This document shows positions 15,235 to 27,082 of a DNA stretch of 34,639 nt, in pieces (position 1 is the first letter of the stretch; each line of letters opens with the position of its first letter). The notes under the pieces were generated by a model. It was not told the origin of the DNA. It saw only the letters and a program-made list of their open reading frames with translations, and made no database searches. The stretch is taken from the NCBI GenBank assembly GCA_019931245.1, contig JAINDL010000009.1:1-34639 (forward strand). Reading direction: 5' to 3'. A program made the position numbers and the translations under genes. Source of the DNA: Bryobacteraceae bacterium CoA2 C42. Lineage in GTDB: Bacteria; Acidobacteriota; Terriglobia; Bryobacterales; Bryobacteraceae.

Positions 15235-16902
15235 TCAGCGGGGTGTCAGCTTCGGCCACGCCAACTCTATCCCCTGCGCCGTCATCCGGGCCTGCAACTC
15301 CCCCAGCAGCTTCTTGTCGTTCCGGATCTTGCGCGGCGGATGCCCGGTCCGCACCGCCTCGGCCGCAATCTGCCCGGCCGCCTCGCCAATGTTCCACTCC
15401 ACCGGATGCAGCCGGTAGCAGCCGTTGGTAATGTGCGTCACGCCCAGGTTCTTACACCCGGCCAGCAGGTTCTCGACGCGCCGCGGCAGCAGCGCTCCCA
15501 TGGGAATCTGAAACGGCAGCGAACTGACGTCCACGTAGTTATCGCCGCCCGAGGATGGGTGCAGGTCGATGCGGTAGCTGCCCGTGCCCACGGTATCGGC
15601 GAACTCGGCCGCCCCGGCCTCGGGCCCGGCCACCTGCCGTCGCGCCTCCGTGCCCACGTGCTGCTCGAGCACCGTGAACTCGGCCTGAATCCGCCGCGCC
15701 TCGCGGACGTAAGGGTACTTGGCCAGGCCATCCTCCGTCCCCGCCAGGTCGTAGCGGAGCCGCAGGCCCGGCCACCCCTGCTTGCCGTCCTCGCGCGGGC
15801 ACTCGGTCTGCATCCAGTACAGCAGGCTCAGCGAAAGCTGCTTGGCCCGCGCCAGATGCCGCGCCGCCTCGGCCGCGGGCACCTCGCATAGATTGCCCAG
15901 CCAGTAGTCGTTCTGCGGCCAGTTGATGAGCGAGATGTCGTTGTAGGCGCCGGCGAAGTTGGCCTTGTTCGCAATGCGCCGGTAGAGCCACAGGTTCAGC
16001 GGGCCGGGCCGGCCGGAGCGTTCGCGCGGGTCGAAGGTCACCGGCCGCGGCGTCAGCCGGATCGGGTCCGACATCGCCCACCCCAGCAGCTTGCCTGGCC
16101 ACGGCGGGGTCATCTTCGGCACGTAGTCGCGCCAGAAGGCGTACTCGGCCGGCTTGTCGATCGTGTGGTCCTCGCCCTCGCGGTAGTCGATCGCGTAGCA
16201 GACCGTGAACGCCTGATGGTTCTGCGGCTGCGCCGTCTCGGGGGCGTGCGGTTCGCCCGTCTGCTGGCGGGACTCAAAGCCGGTAACGTATTCGGTCTTC
16301 GTCAGCGGCAGCACATCCCCGAGTTCGGTGGCATCAATGAAGTACGGCGCGTTGATCGTCAACTCGTTGCCCGTCTCGAGGCTCTTCACGGTCACCGCCC
16401 GCACCCGGTCGCCGCTGACGTCCGCCTTCACCGGCTTGTGCCGCAGCAGCACGGTCAACTGCCCGGCGCTGATCCACGGCGCGAGCATCGCCTCGAGCAC
16501 ATGCAGCGACACCGGCGGCTCGTGCGTAATCCGCGAAACGGACCCATCGCCGGGATTCAGATACTCCCGCCCCCGCGCCTCGGCCGTCAGCGGATAGTGG
16601 TCGCGGTAGTACTGCCGCACCGCCCGCCGATACTGCCGGTACAACTGCGTGCCGCCGTAGCTCTCGACGGACGGATGCTCATCCGGGGGCACCAGTTGCG
16701 AGGTTAACTGCCCGCCTACCCAATCGGTCTCCTCCGTCATCACCACGCGCCTGCCGTTGCGCAGCGCCGCCAACGCCGCGGCCACGCCCCCGGTGCTCGC
16801 CCCCAGAATGGCGACTTCGGCGCGCAGGTCGCGTCCGGCCGCCGCCAGCGGGGTTGCCGCGAGAATCTGCAGAAGGGTTCGACGGGAAAGCATCTCTAAC
16901 AT
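15235..16902 (-). CDS. Secreted FAD-dependent oxidoreductase (FAD_oxidored family)
   Basis: About 555 residues if started at the ATG at 16902; ATG 16893 is 3 codons further in and equally possible. A Tat-type leader (MLSRRTLLQILAATPLAAAG) is followed at once by a dinucleotide-binding fold, 'AEVAILGASTGGVAAALAALRNGRRVVMTEETDWVGGQL', matching the PF12831 group. Later family marks are 'FIDATELGDVLPLTKTEYVTGFES' and the C-terminal 'LLPRRVENLLAGCKNLGVTHITNGCYRLHPVEWNIGEAAGQIA', which closes the FAD site. Such enzymes are common in Acidobacteriota and Planctomycetes near carbohydrate genes. The substrate is unknown, with sugars or hydroxylated polymers as candidates. A much longer open frame continues upstream, but it is antisense to the M20 and murJ genes and is not coding. 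It is divergent from the dipeptidase with about 20 bp between. Confidence 0.9.
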   Translation of the reverse strand: MLEMLSRRTLLQILAATPLAAAGRDLRAEVAILGASTGGVAAALAALRNGRRVVMTEETDWVGGQLTSQLVPPDEHPSVESYGGTQLYRQYRRAVRQYYRDHYPLTAEARGREYLNPGDGSVSRITHEPPVSLHVLEAMLAPWISAGQLTVLLRHKPVKADVSGDRVRAVTVKSLETGNELTINAPYFIDATELGDVLPLTKTEYVTGFESRQQTGEPHAPETAQPQNHQAFTVCYAIDYREGEDHTIDKPAEYAFWRDYVPKMTPPWPGKLLGWAMSDPIRLTPRPVTFDPRERSGRPGPLNLWLYRRIANKANFAGAYNDISLINWPQNDYWLGNLCEVPAAEAARHLARAKQLSLSLLYWMQTECPREDGKQGWPGLRLRYDLAGTEDGLAKYPYVREARRIQAEFTVLEQHVGTEARRQVAGPEAGAAEFADTVGTGSYRIDLHPSSGGDNYVDVSSLPFQIPMGALLPRRVENLLAGCKNLGVTHITNGCYRLHPVEWNIGEAAGQIAAEAVRTGHPPRKIRNDKKLLGELQARMTAQGIELAWPKLTPR

Positions 16903-16923
16903 CGTAGAATGGAGATTCCCGCC

Positions 16924-18297
16924 ATGGTTGGTTATCAAGCCATCTCCGCCCACGTCGCCGCGCACCAGGAGCGCCTGCTCGACGAACTGCTCGCCTTCCT
17001 GCGCATCCCGAGCGTCAGTACGCTGCCGGAGCATCAGCCCGATGTTGTCCGCGCCGCCGAGTTCACCGCCGCCGCGCTCCGCGCCGCCGGACTGCCCCAC
17101 GTCGAAGTCATCCCCACGGCCGGCCACCCGCTCGTCTACGCCGAAAGCCTGCAGGCCCCCGGCAAACCCACCGTGCTCTGCTACGGCCACTACGACGTGC
17201 AGCCGCCGGACCCGCTTGAACTCTGGAAGTCCCCGCCCTTTACCCCCGTCATCGAGAACGGCAACATCTACGCCCGCGGCTCGGCCGACGACAAGGGCCA
17301 GTTCTACACCCACATCAAAGCCGTCGAAGCGCTCATGGCGCTCAACGGCCAACTGCCGCTCAACGTCAAGTTCCTCATCGAAGGCGAAGAGGAGGTGGGC
17401 GGCAAGTCGGTGGCGAAATTCGTGGCCGAGAACCCGGAAAAGCTGAAGGCCGATGTCGCGCTCGTCTCCGATACGGCCCTGTTCGCCCCGGGCCTGCCGA
17501 CGCTGTGCGTGGGCCTCCGCGGCCTCGTCTATCTCGAAGTTGAAGCCACCGGCCCGGCCCGCGATCTCCACTCCGGCCTCTACGGCGGCGCGGCGCCCAA
17601 CGCCGTCTACGGCCTCGTCCAACTCCTTGCCAAGGCCAAGGACGAACACGGCGTCATCCAAATTCCCGGCATTTACGACACCGTTGCCCCCCCCTCGCCC
17701 GCCGAAGTGGAAAGCTGGGCCAGCCTGCCCTACGACGAAGCCGCATACCTCCGCGAGGTCGGCTCGACGGCGCTCACCGGCGAACCCGGCCGCAGTACGT
17801 TTGAAAAGATTTGGGCCCGCCCCACCCTCGAAGTCCACGGCATCGCCGGCGGCTTCACCGGCGCCGGCGCCAAAACCGTCATCCCCGCCAAAGCCGTCGC
17901 CAAGGTCTCGCTGCGCCTCGTGCCCCACCAGGACCCCGATGCCGTCGTCGCCGCCTTCCGGCAGTGGGCCGCCGGCCATCAGCCCGAAGGCGTGCAGATC
18001 AGTGTCCGCGTGCTGAGCGGCGGCCCGGGTCTGCTCGTCAATCCCGACCATCCCGCCATCGCCGTCGCCGCCCGCTGCTTTGCCGATGCCCTCGGCCGCA
18101 AAACCGTCTTCGTCCGCAGCGGCGGCTCCATCCCCATCGTCGGCGATTTCGCCCAGCACCTGGGCATCCCGACCATCCTGATGGGCTTCGGCCTGCCCGA
18201 CGATGGCCTGCATTCGCCCAACGAGAAGTTTGCCGTGGAGAACTACTACAGTGGCATCGCCACGGTCGCCCATTTCCTCGAACAGTACGGAGCGTAA
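16924..18297 (+). CDS. M20 family dipeptidase
   Basis: A 457-residue zinc peptidase of the M20 (CNDP-like) group that removes residues from dipeptides or short peptides, probably in the cytoplasm, as no signal peptide is seen. Metal-site residues are visible: H89 and D91 in 'CYGHYDVQP', D122 in 'RGSADDKGQ', the catalytic/ligand glutamates in 'EGEEEVGG' (155-157), D183 in 'LVSDTA' and H430 in 'GLHSPNE'. The dimerisation (lid) domain runs from about 205 to 385, with 'GPARDLHSGLYGGAAPNAV'. The ATG at 16924 is preferred because a GGAG sits 9 nt upstream; the ATG at 16909 has no Shine-Dalgarno. The stop directly abuts the GTG of murJ. Confidence 0.95.
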   Translation: MVGYQAISAHVAAHQERLLDELLAFLRIPSVSTLPEHQPDVVRAAEFTAAALRAAGLPHVEVIPTAGHPLVYAESLQAPGKPTVLCYGHYDVQPPDPLELWKSPPFTPVIENGNIYARGSADDKGQFYTHIKAVEALMALNGQLPLNVKFLIEGEEEVGGKSVAKFVAENPEKLKADVALVSDTALFAPGLPTLCVGLRGLVYLEVEATGPARDLHSGLYGGAAPNAVYGLVQLLAKAKDEHGVIQIPGIYDTVAPPSPAEVESWASLPYDEAAYLREVGSTALTGEPGRSTFEKIWARPTLEVHGIAGGFTGAGAKTVIPAKAVAKVSLRLVPHQDPDAVVAAFRQWAAGHQPEGVQISVRVLSGGPGLLVNPDHPAIAVAARCFADALGRKTVFVRSGGSIPIVGDFAQHLGIPTILMGFGLPDDGLHSPNEKFAVENYYSGIATVAHFLEQYGA

Positions 18298-19932
18298 GTG
18301 AGCAGTAACGCGGCCGAGCCTCCCGCCGCCGTCTCCTCCAGCCAGTCGGTGGCGAGGTCGGCCGGGGTCACCAGTATCGCCGTCCTGGCCAGTCGCATCA
18401 CGGGTCTGGTCCGCGAGATCACGCTCGCCCACTACTTCGGCGCCACTGCCGCCTACGACGCTTATCTCCTCGGCTTCCGCATCCCCAACCTCTCGCGCGA
18501 TCTGTTTGCCGAAGGCGCCCTCAGTTCGGCCTTCGTACCCACCTTCGTCGAAGCGCTGCAGAAAAAGTCCCGCGCCGAAGCCGCCCACCTCGCCAACCTC
18601 GTCGCCACGGCCATCATTCTCGTCGTCGGTACGCTCTGCCTGCTCGGCATGATCTTCGCTCCCGAGATGGTCGACCTGCTCGCCCCCGGCTTCCGGCAGA
18701 TTGCGGGCAAACACGAACTCGCCGTCCGCCTCACGCGCATCATGTGCCCGTTCCTGCTGGTCGTCGCCCTGGCGGCCCAGGCGATGGGCATTCTGAACGC
18801 CTGCAACCAGTTCGCCCTGCCCGCGTTGTCCTCCTCCATGTTCAACGTGGGGTCGCTCGCCGTCGGTCTCTCGCTCGGTTTTCTCGCCGGCCCGCATCTG
18901 GGCATCCCGGCCATTGAAGGCATGGCGTGGGGGGTGCTCACCGGCGGGTGCATTCAACTGTTCGCCCAGGTGCCGGCGCTCATCCGCAGCGGGTTCGTTT
19001 TCCGCCCCGCCCTCGACTGGAGCCACGCCGGCCTGCGGCAGATTCTCCGGCTGATGGGGCCGGCCATCCTCGGCAACGCCGCCGTGCAGATTAACGTAAT
19101 GGTCAATACCAGCTTCGCCTCGGAGATCAACGGCGGCATGAGCTGGCTCGGCTACGCCTTCCGGCTGATGCAACTGCCGCTCGGCCTGTTCGGCGTCGCC
19201 ATCGGCGGGGCCACCCTGCCCGCCATCTCGCGCAGCGTTGCCCGCGGCGATATGGACGACTTCCGCCGCACGCTCTCCCGCTCGCTCGGCCTCGTCTTCC
19301 TGCTCACCATCCCCTCCTCGGCCGGCCTGTTCGTCCTGGGCCCGTCCATCATCGGCGCGCTCTTTGAACGGGGCGAGTTCACCCCCTACGACACGCAGCA
19401 GACGGCCATGGCCCTCGGCTGGTTCGCCCTCGGCCTGGCCGGCTACAGCGCGCTCAAGGTGCTCGTGCCCGCTTTCTACGCCCTGCGCGACGCCCGCACG
19501 CCGATGATCGTCAGTCTGGCCTCCATCGCCATCAACTACGGCGTCGTCTCCACCATGACCTCCCAGCCCGGCTTCGGCCTGGCCGGCCTGGCCATGTCCA
19601 CCTCCGTCGTCGCCATCACCGGCAGCCTGCTTCTGTTCACCATCCTCAAGCGCCGCATCACCGGCCTGTACGGCCGCGCCCTGCTGGCGAGCGTCCTGCG
19701 CGTTCTTGCCGCCGCCGCCGCCATGTCGGCCGTCATCTGGGCCACCAGCTGGCTGGTCGCCTCGCGCGTCGACCCCGGCCGCCTGCGCTATCTTCTCGAT
19801 CTGGCGCTCTCCATTCCCGCCGGCCTGGCCGTTTATTATTTCGCCTGCCGCCTGCTCCGGGTCGAAGAGATGGCGCTCGCCGTCGAAGCCCTCGAACGGC
19901 CCCTCGCGCGCCTGCGTGGTAGACTCCGCTAA
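18298..19932 (+). CDS. murJ: Lipid II flippase MurJ (MviN)
   Basis: A 544-residue polytopic membrane protein of the MviN/MurJ branch of the MOP flippase superfamily, which moves lipid II across the inner membrane for peptidoglycan synthesis. It starts with a GTG at 18298, directly after the dipeptidase stop (TAAGTG), with GGAG 5 nt upstream. The N-terminal block 'TSIAVLASRITGLVREITLAHYFGATAAYDAYLLGFRIPN' followed by 'LSRDLFAEGALSSAFVPTF' is diagnostic and carries the basic and acidic residues of the central cavity. Thirteen to fourteen membrane segments can be counted. The later 'LPAISRSVARGDMDDFRRTLSRSLG' and 'LKVLVPAFYALRDARTPM' are also family-typical. It sits in a plus-strand operon between the dipeptidase and the coiled-coil zinc-ribbon gene. 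Confidence 0.96.
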   Translation: MSSNAAEPPAAVSSSQSVARSAGVTSIAVLASRITGLVREITLAHYFGATAAYDAYLLGFRIPNLSRDLFAEGALSSAFVPTFVEALQKKSRAEAAHLANLVATAIILVVGTLCLLGMIFAPEMVDLLAPGFRQIAGKHELAVRLTRIMCPFLLVVALAAQAMGILNACNQFALPALSSSMFNVGSLAVGLSLGFLAGPHLGIPAIEGMAWGVLTGGCIQLFAQVPALIRSGFVFRPALDWSHAGLRQILRLMGPAILGNAAVQINVMVNTSFASEINGGMSWLGYAFRLMQLPLGLFGVAIGGATLPAISRSVARGDMDDFRRTLSRSLGLVFLLTIPSSAGLFVLGPSIIGALFERGEFTPYDTQQTAMALGWFALGLAGYSALKVLVPAFYALRDARTPMIVSLASIAINYGVVSTMTSQPGFGLAGLAMSTSVVAITGSLLLFTILKRRITGLYGRALLASVLRVLAAAAAMSAVIWATSWLVASRVDPGRLRYLLDLALSIPAGLAVYYFACRLLRVEEMALAVEALERPLARLRGRLR

Positions 19933-19934
19933 GA

Positions 19935-20684
19935 ATGCTACCCGAAGTGCAATCGTTGGTCCGGCTGCAGGACTGGGATCACGCCGCCACCCGCCTTGAA
20001 GCCGAACTCGCTGAACTGCCCAAGCGCCTCGACGCGCTGCAGAAAGAGGCCGCCGCCCAGGCCAAAGCCGTCGCCGCGCTCGAAACCCGCCTGAAAGCCG
20101 GCGAAACCGAGCGACGCAGCCTTGAAGGCGCCGTCGAACTGCACAAAAGCAAGATCGTAAAACTGAAAAAGCAGTTGAACGAAGCCCAGAACCTGACCCA
20201 AACCCGCGCCCTCGAACACGAAATCGACTGGGCCGAACAGGCCATCGCCAAAGCCGAAGAGCGCCAGCTTGAACTGCTGATGGAAGAAGAGCAGCTCCGC
20301 CCGGAACTCGGCACCGCCAAAGAGGCTCTGCTCGCCATGCAGAAAAACTTCGAGTCCTCCCGCCAGCAGGCCCTCGCCCGTCACAAGGCCGGTCTGGCCG
20401 AAATAGCCGCCCTCGCTGAACAGCGGAAATCCACCCTCGCCACGCTCACGCCCCAGATCACCAGCCTCTACGAACGCCTCCGCAAGAAGCACAAAAATGG
20501 CGTCGTCGCCGTCGAAGCCGTCAACGCCCAGTGCCAGGGCTGCTTCATGGAGATCCGTCTGCAACTCTGGCAGGAGCTTCGCGCCCACCCCGTGCTGATG
20601 ACCTGCGAAAACTGCGGCCGCGTGCTCTACCTCCACGCCGCCACCGGCTTCGACCCGCAGGTCGGCCCCGCAGCTGTGCATTAG
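19935..20684 (+). CDS. Coiled-coil zinc-ribbon protein (DUF164/CdsZ family)
   Basis: A 249-residue protein beginning 2 bp after murJ. Residues 10-185 form a long antiparallel coiled coil ('LEAELAELPKRLDALQKEAAAQAKAV', 'LNEAQNLTQTRALEHEIDWAEQAIAKAEER'). The C-terminus is a zinc ribbon with C200-x-x-C203 and C224-x-x-C227, matching the zf-RING_7/DUF164 group. CdsZ-like members have been linked to type III secretion and to nucleic-acid binding, but for most bacteria the role is unknown. It contains no membrane segment, so it is probably cytoplasmic. No Shine-Dalgarno is evident in the 2-bp gap, so translation is probably coupled to murJ. Confidence 0.88.
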   Translation: MLPEVQSLVRLQDWDHAATRLEAELAELPKRLDALQKEAAAQAKAVAALETRLKAGETERRSLEGAVELHKSKIVKLKKQLNEAQNLTQTRALEHEIDWAEQAIAKAEERQLELLMEEEQLRPELGTAKEALLAMQKNFESSRQQALARHKAGLAEIAALAEQRKSTLATLTPQITSLYERLRKKHKNGVVAVEAVNAQCQGCFMEIRLQLWQELRAHPVLMTCENCGRVLYLHAATGFDPQVGPAAVH

Positions 20685-20696
20685 AATAGGAATTGA

Positions 20697-23702
<3,006 letters not shown>

Positions 23703-23706
<4 letters not shown>

Positions 23707-25178
23707 GCCTGCTCCCGTTTCTCAAAGCGAACCCCGATCCCAGTGAAGAGTGCGTCGTCAACGAAGCCCGCCGCCAACTCCTGCGCGGTGGCCTTGGCGC
23801 CGTGGCCCTCTCGCAGTTGCTCTCGGCCGCGCCCAAGGCCGAAGGCGGCGTCCCGGGCCTGCCCGGTCTGCCGCACTTCGCCCCGAAGGCCAAGCGCGTC
23901 ATCTATCTGCACATGGTCGGCGCCCCGCCCCAGCACGACCTGTTCGACTGGAAGCCGAAGATGAAGGACTGGTTCGACAAGGACCTGCCGGAATCCATCC
24001 GTTCCGGCCAGCGGCTCACCACCATGACCGCCGGCCAGGCCCGCTTCCCCATCGCGCCCACCGTCTTCAAATTCGGCAAGCACGGCAAGAGCGGCATGGA
24101 GCTATCCGAACTCCTGCCCTGGACCGCCAAAATGGCCGACGACATCACCCTCATCCGGTCCATGAACACCGAGGCGATCAACCACGAACCGGCCATCACC
24201 TTCATCCAGACCGGCTTCATGATCGCCGGCAAGCCCTGCATCGGCTCCTGGGTCTCCTACGGCCTCGGCAGCATGAATCAGGACCTGCCCGCCTTCGTCG
24301 TCCTCAACGCCAAACACACCCATCCCAAAGCCAACGTGCAGGCCATCTCGGCCCGCCTGTGGAGCGCCGGCTTCCTCTCCGGCCAGTACTCCGGCGTCTC
24401 GCTCCGCAGCGGCGGTGACCCGGTGCTATATATCAATAATCCTGACGGCGTCCCCACCCCGATGCGCCGCCGCATGCTCGACGCCCTCGGCCAGATGAAC
24501 CAGCTCACCGCCGAAAAGCTCAGCGACCCGGAGACCCGCACCCGCATCGCGCAGTACGAAATGGCGTTCCGCATGCAAGCCTCCGTGCCCGAGCTGACCG
24601 ACATCAAGAGCGAACCCGAATCTACCTTCAAGCTCTACGGCGAAGCCGCCCGCGAAGGCGGCACCTTCGCCAACTCCGCCCTCATGGCCCGCCGCCTCGT
24701 CGAACGCGGCGTCCGCTTCGTCCAGCTCTACATGCGCGGCTGGGACGTCCACGGCCTGCTGCCCGAAGTGCTGCCCGCGCAGTGCAAGGATGTCGACCAG
24801 GCCTGCTACGCCCTCGTCCAGGACCTCAAGCAGCGCGGCATGCTCGACGATACGCTCGTCATCTTCGGTGGTGAGTTCGGCCGCACCATCTACTCGCAAG
24901 GCAAGCTCACCCCCACCGACTACGGCCGCGATCACCACCCGCGCTGCTTCAGCCTCTGGATGGCCGGCGGCGGCACCAAAGGCGGCTATACGCACGGCGA
25001 GACTGACGAGTTCAGCTACAACATCGTCAAAGATCCCGTCCACGTCCGCGACTTCCAGGCCACCCTGCTCCACCTGCTCGGCATCGACCACGAACGGTTT
25101 ACCTATAAGTTCCAGGGCCTCGACCAGCGGCTCACGGGCGTGGAAAAAGCCCACGTGGTCAAGGCCCTGCTGGCCTAG
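23703..25178 (+). CDS. DUF1501 protein, second copy
   Basis: A 491-residue DUF1501 protein starting at the ATG at 23703, overlapping the preceding stop as ATGA. A longer upstream open frame is antisense-like and is not used. The leader 'NEARRQLLRGGLGAVALSQLLSAAP' at residues 20-43 carries a twin-arginine, so Tat export is likely after an N-terminal extension of about 20 residues. Family blocks: 'AKRVIYLHMVGAPPQHDLFDWKP', 'CIGSWVSYGLGSMNQDLPAFVVL', 'LMARRLVERGVRFVQLYMRGWDVHG', 'LKQRGMLDDTLVIFGGEFGRT', 'GRDHHPRCFSLWMAGGGTKGG' and 'VRDFQATLLHLLGIDHERFTY'. The Asp/His residues in 'GRDHH' are candidate metal ligands by analogy to the sulfatase superfamily. If its upstream partner really is frameshifted, this gene may still be translated on its own, but coupling would be lost after early termination. 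Confidence 0.92.
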
Positions 25179-25193
25179 TTACTCATCGATTCA

Positions 25194-27023
25194 CTACTCG
25201 ACGCGGACGATCGGGTAGGCGTCTTTATCCGGCTCCAGGTAGGGGGACCGCTCGTACCACCACTGGAGCCGCGCCCGCGGGTTGGCCGCAAAGCGCCCAT
25301 CGTCCTTCACCTTGGCGTTGAACTCGGCGAGCAGCTGCGGATGCCGCCGCGCCATCTCCTGCGCAATCGGCTCAAAGACGTATTCGGAAAAGTACTCCTT
25401 CTGCTCGAAGATCGAGTTCAGAAAGCCCCAACGCACCAGCGAATCCGGCGCCGCCGGTTCCAGCAGGTTCAGCGCCACGCGCGCGGCCCGCTGGTTCATC
25501 GGCACATAGACGCTGCCGGCGGGAATCACCCGCTGCTCCTTCCCCGGCACCACCCGGAAATCCACCGCCAATCGCCCTTCAAACGGCGTCGTGCTCCACT
25601 TGGGCTCCTTCAGCCGGTAGGTGGCAAACTCGCCGCGAATCTCCCGCGTGGTCCGCTCCGTCTTCACGCCGTGCAGCGCCAGCCGCTCGATCACCTCGCC
25701 CCACTCGGCCGGCACGTAGTAGCCCTTTGGCATGGTGGCGGCCAGGGTCGTGGTCATGCGGTCGTAGATCTTCGTCGGGATATCGAGCGTGTCTTTTTGA
25801 TAGACCAGCACCGGCGCTCCGGCTAGCGAACTCGGCCGCGCCTCGGCCCGCAGCGCCCGAAACGTAAATGGCTTCGTTTCGTCACTGGACTTTCCGTCCA
25901 GGTGCACCGCCACCCCCGACCCCGCCAGCGCCGCCACCGCCCGGTCAGCCTCCCGCACCGCCTCCCGCAGCGTCTTCGGGTCGCGGACCAGGATTTCCAT
26001 CGACCGCTTCATGATGTTGTAGTGGCCCCAGCTCCGCGTCTTGAAGGTCTTCAGGCTGTGGGTTTCGACGAGCAGCGATGGCCGGTTCTGCGCGGCCAGG
26101 TAGCCGTTGGAAAAGCGCGGCGTAACGCCCAGCGTCTGAAAGCCGCTCTCGGGCCGGCCGCGCTGCCGGAAGCCGCCGTAGGGGCCCATCACGTGTCCAT
26201 CGGTAGTCATCGCGTCCTGCAGCGCCGGCAGGTAGCGCTCGCGGGTCCACCGGGCCAGGTTCTCCCAGATGTCCTGGTTCATGGGCGTGTCGATCGTGAC
26301 GTCGTACTGAAAATCGGCGCCGTCGGTCACGTGGTTGTCGATGAAGAAGTCCGGCAGCCAGGCGTTGAAGAACCGGAGCCAGGCCTGCATCTCCGGCGCG
26401 TCGGCCTTGAGAAAATCACGGTTCAGGTTCAACCGCTGCGCCGTGGCGCGGAAGCCCATGGCGTTCGGCCCCTGCTGATTAATGCGGTTGTAGCCGCTCC
26501 AGATCTCGTGGCCGTCCACGTTGAAGATCGGGATGTTGATCAGTATCACCTGGTCGAGCCACTCGGCGTACCGCTTGGTGACGGCGACATCGCGCAGCAG
26601 CATCTCGCCGGCCTCTTTGCCGTCCACCTCGCCGGGATGGATGCAGCTTTCAAGCAGCACAATCAGCTTGCCCGTCTTCCGGGCCGCTTCGGGCGTGAAG
26701 GCACGGTCCTTCGAGACGATCGTCGCGATCAGGTCCCGCCCCTGCGGCGATTTGCCGAAAGAGATCGTCCGCACCCAGGGGCTGGCTTTTTCGAGCGCCC
26801 GGGCAAAGGCGACCGAATCGGAGTATCGTCCGGTCTCCTGCCATTGGGACCGCTCTCCGACGGTCAATAAATTCATCGGCGCCGCCGAAGTGCTATCGGA
26901 GAGCGAAACGGCAAGTTGGGCCGCCGGCGGCTCCCATTGGGAAACCGGCGCCATCACGGGAACCTCGGCTACCTGGGCGAAGCTCAAACTGCTAAGGGCA
27001 ACTGCATGCAAGAGGATCCGCAT
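25194..27023 (-). CDS. Secreted M14-type zinc carboxypeptidase
   Basis: A 609-residue protein with a signal peptide (MRILLHAVALSSLSFAQ). ATG 27023 is preferred over the GTG at 27029. The M14 zinc site is visible: H129 and E132 in 'SCIHPGEVDGKEAG' and H231 in 'FIDNHVTDG', with the catalytic glutamate E320 in 'SLLVETHSLK'. Substrate-binding 'LNLNRDF' (198-204) matches the N-R pair of M14 enzymes. The C-terminal part (about 430-609) is a beta-rich extension of unknown role. Peptidases of this form are common in Acidobacteriota and hydrolyse C-terminal residues of peptides outside the cytoplasm. It is divergent from the third DUF1549/1553 gene and ends convergently 15 bp from the second DUF1501 gene. 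Confidence 0.92.
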   Translation of the reverse strand: MRILLHAVALSSLSFAQVAEVPVMAPVSQWEPPAAQLAVSLSDSTSAAPMNLLTVGERSQWQETGRYSDSVAFARALEKASPWVRTISFGKSPQGRDLIATIVSKDRAFTPEAARKTGKLIVLLESCIHPGEVDGKEAGEMLLRDVAVTKRYAEWLDQVILINIPIFNVDGHEIWSGYNRINQQGPNAMGFRATAQRLNLNRDFLKADAPEMQAWLRFFNAWLPDFFIDNHVTDGADFQYDVTIDTPMNQDIWENLARWTRERYLPALQDAMTTDGHVMGPYGGFRQRGRPESGFQTLGVTPRFSNGYLAAQNRPSLLVETHSLKTFKTRSWGHYNIMKRSMEILVRDPKTLREAVREADRAVAALAGSGVAVHLDGKSSDETKPFTFRALRAEARPSSLAGAPVLVYQKDTLDIPTKIYDRMTTTLAATMPKGYYVPAEWGEVIERLALHGVKTERTTREIRGEFATYRLKEPKWSTTPFEGRLAVDFRVVPGKEQRVIPAGSVYVPMNQRAARVALNLLEPAAPDSLVRWGFLNSIFEQKEYFSEYVFEPIAQEMARRHPQLLAEFNAKVKDDGRFAANPRARLQWWYERSPYLEPDKDAYPIVRVE

Positions 27024-27048
27024 TCCCACCAGTGTCGCAGACTACCCC

Positions 27049-27077
27049 TTGTCTCCGGTCCGGCTAAAATGTATGAT
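27049..27077 (+). promoter_or_regulatory. Sigma-70-like promoter predicting a leaderless transcript
   Basis: TTGTCT (27049-27054) and TATGAT (27072-27077) are 17 bp apart, matching the housekeeping consensus at 4/6 and 5/6 positions. Transcription would start at about 27083-27085, on or next to the A of the ATG of the downstream gene (27083), leaving no 5' leader. No Shine-Dalgarno is seen before that ATG, which agrees with a leaderless mRNA. The alternative ATG at 27089 also lacks one. Confidence 0.5.
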
Positions 27078-27082
27078 CCCTA

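Noticed and set aside
16903-19173. A very long minus-strand open frame extending upstream of the FAD oxidoreductase, opposite the M20 and murJ genes
   Set aside because: It is a GC-rich antisense shadow: the plus-strand genes have clear catalytic motifs and family patterns, while the minus text is low-complexity G/A/R/D-rich and no protein family is visible.
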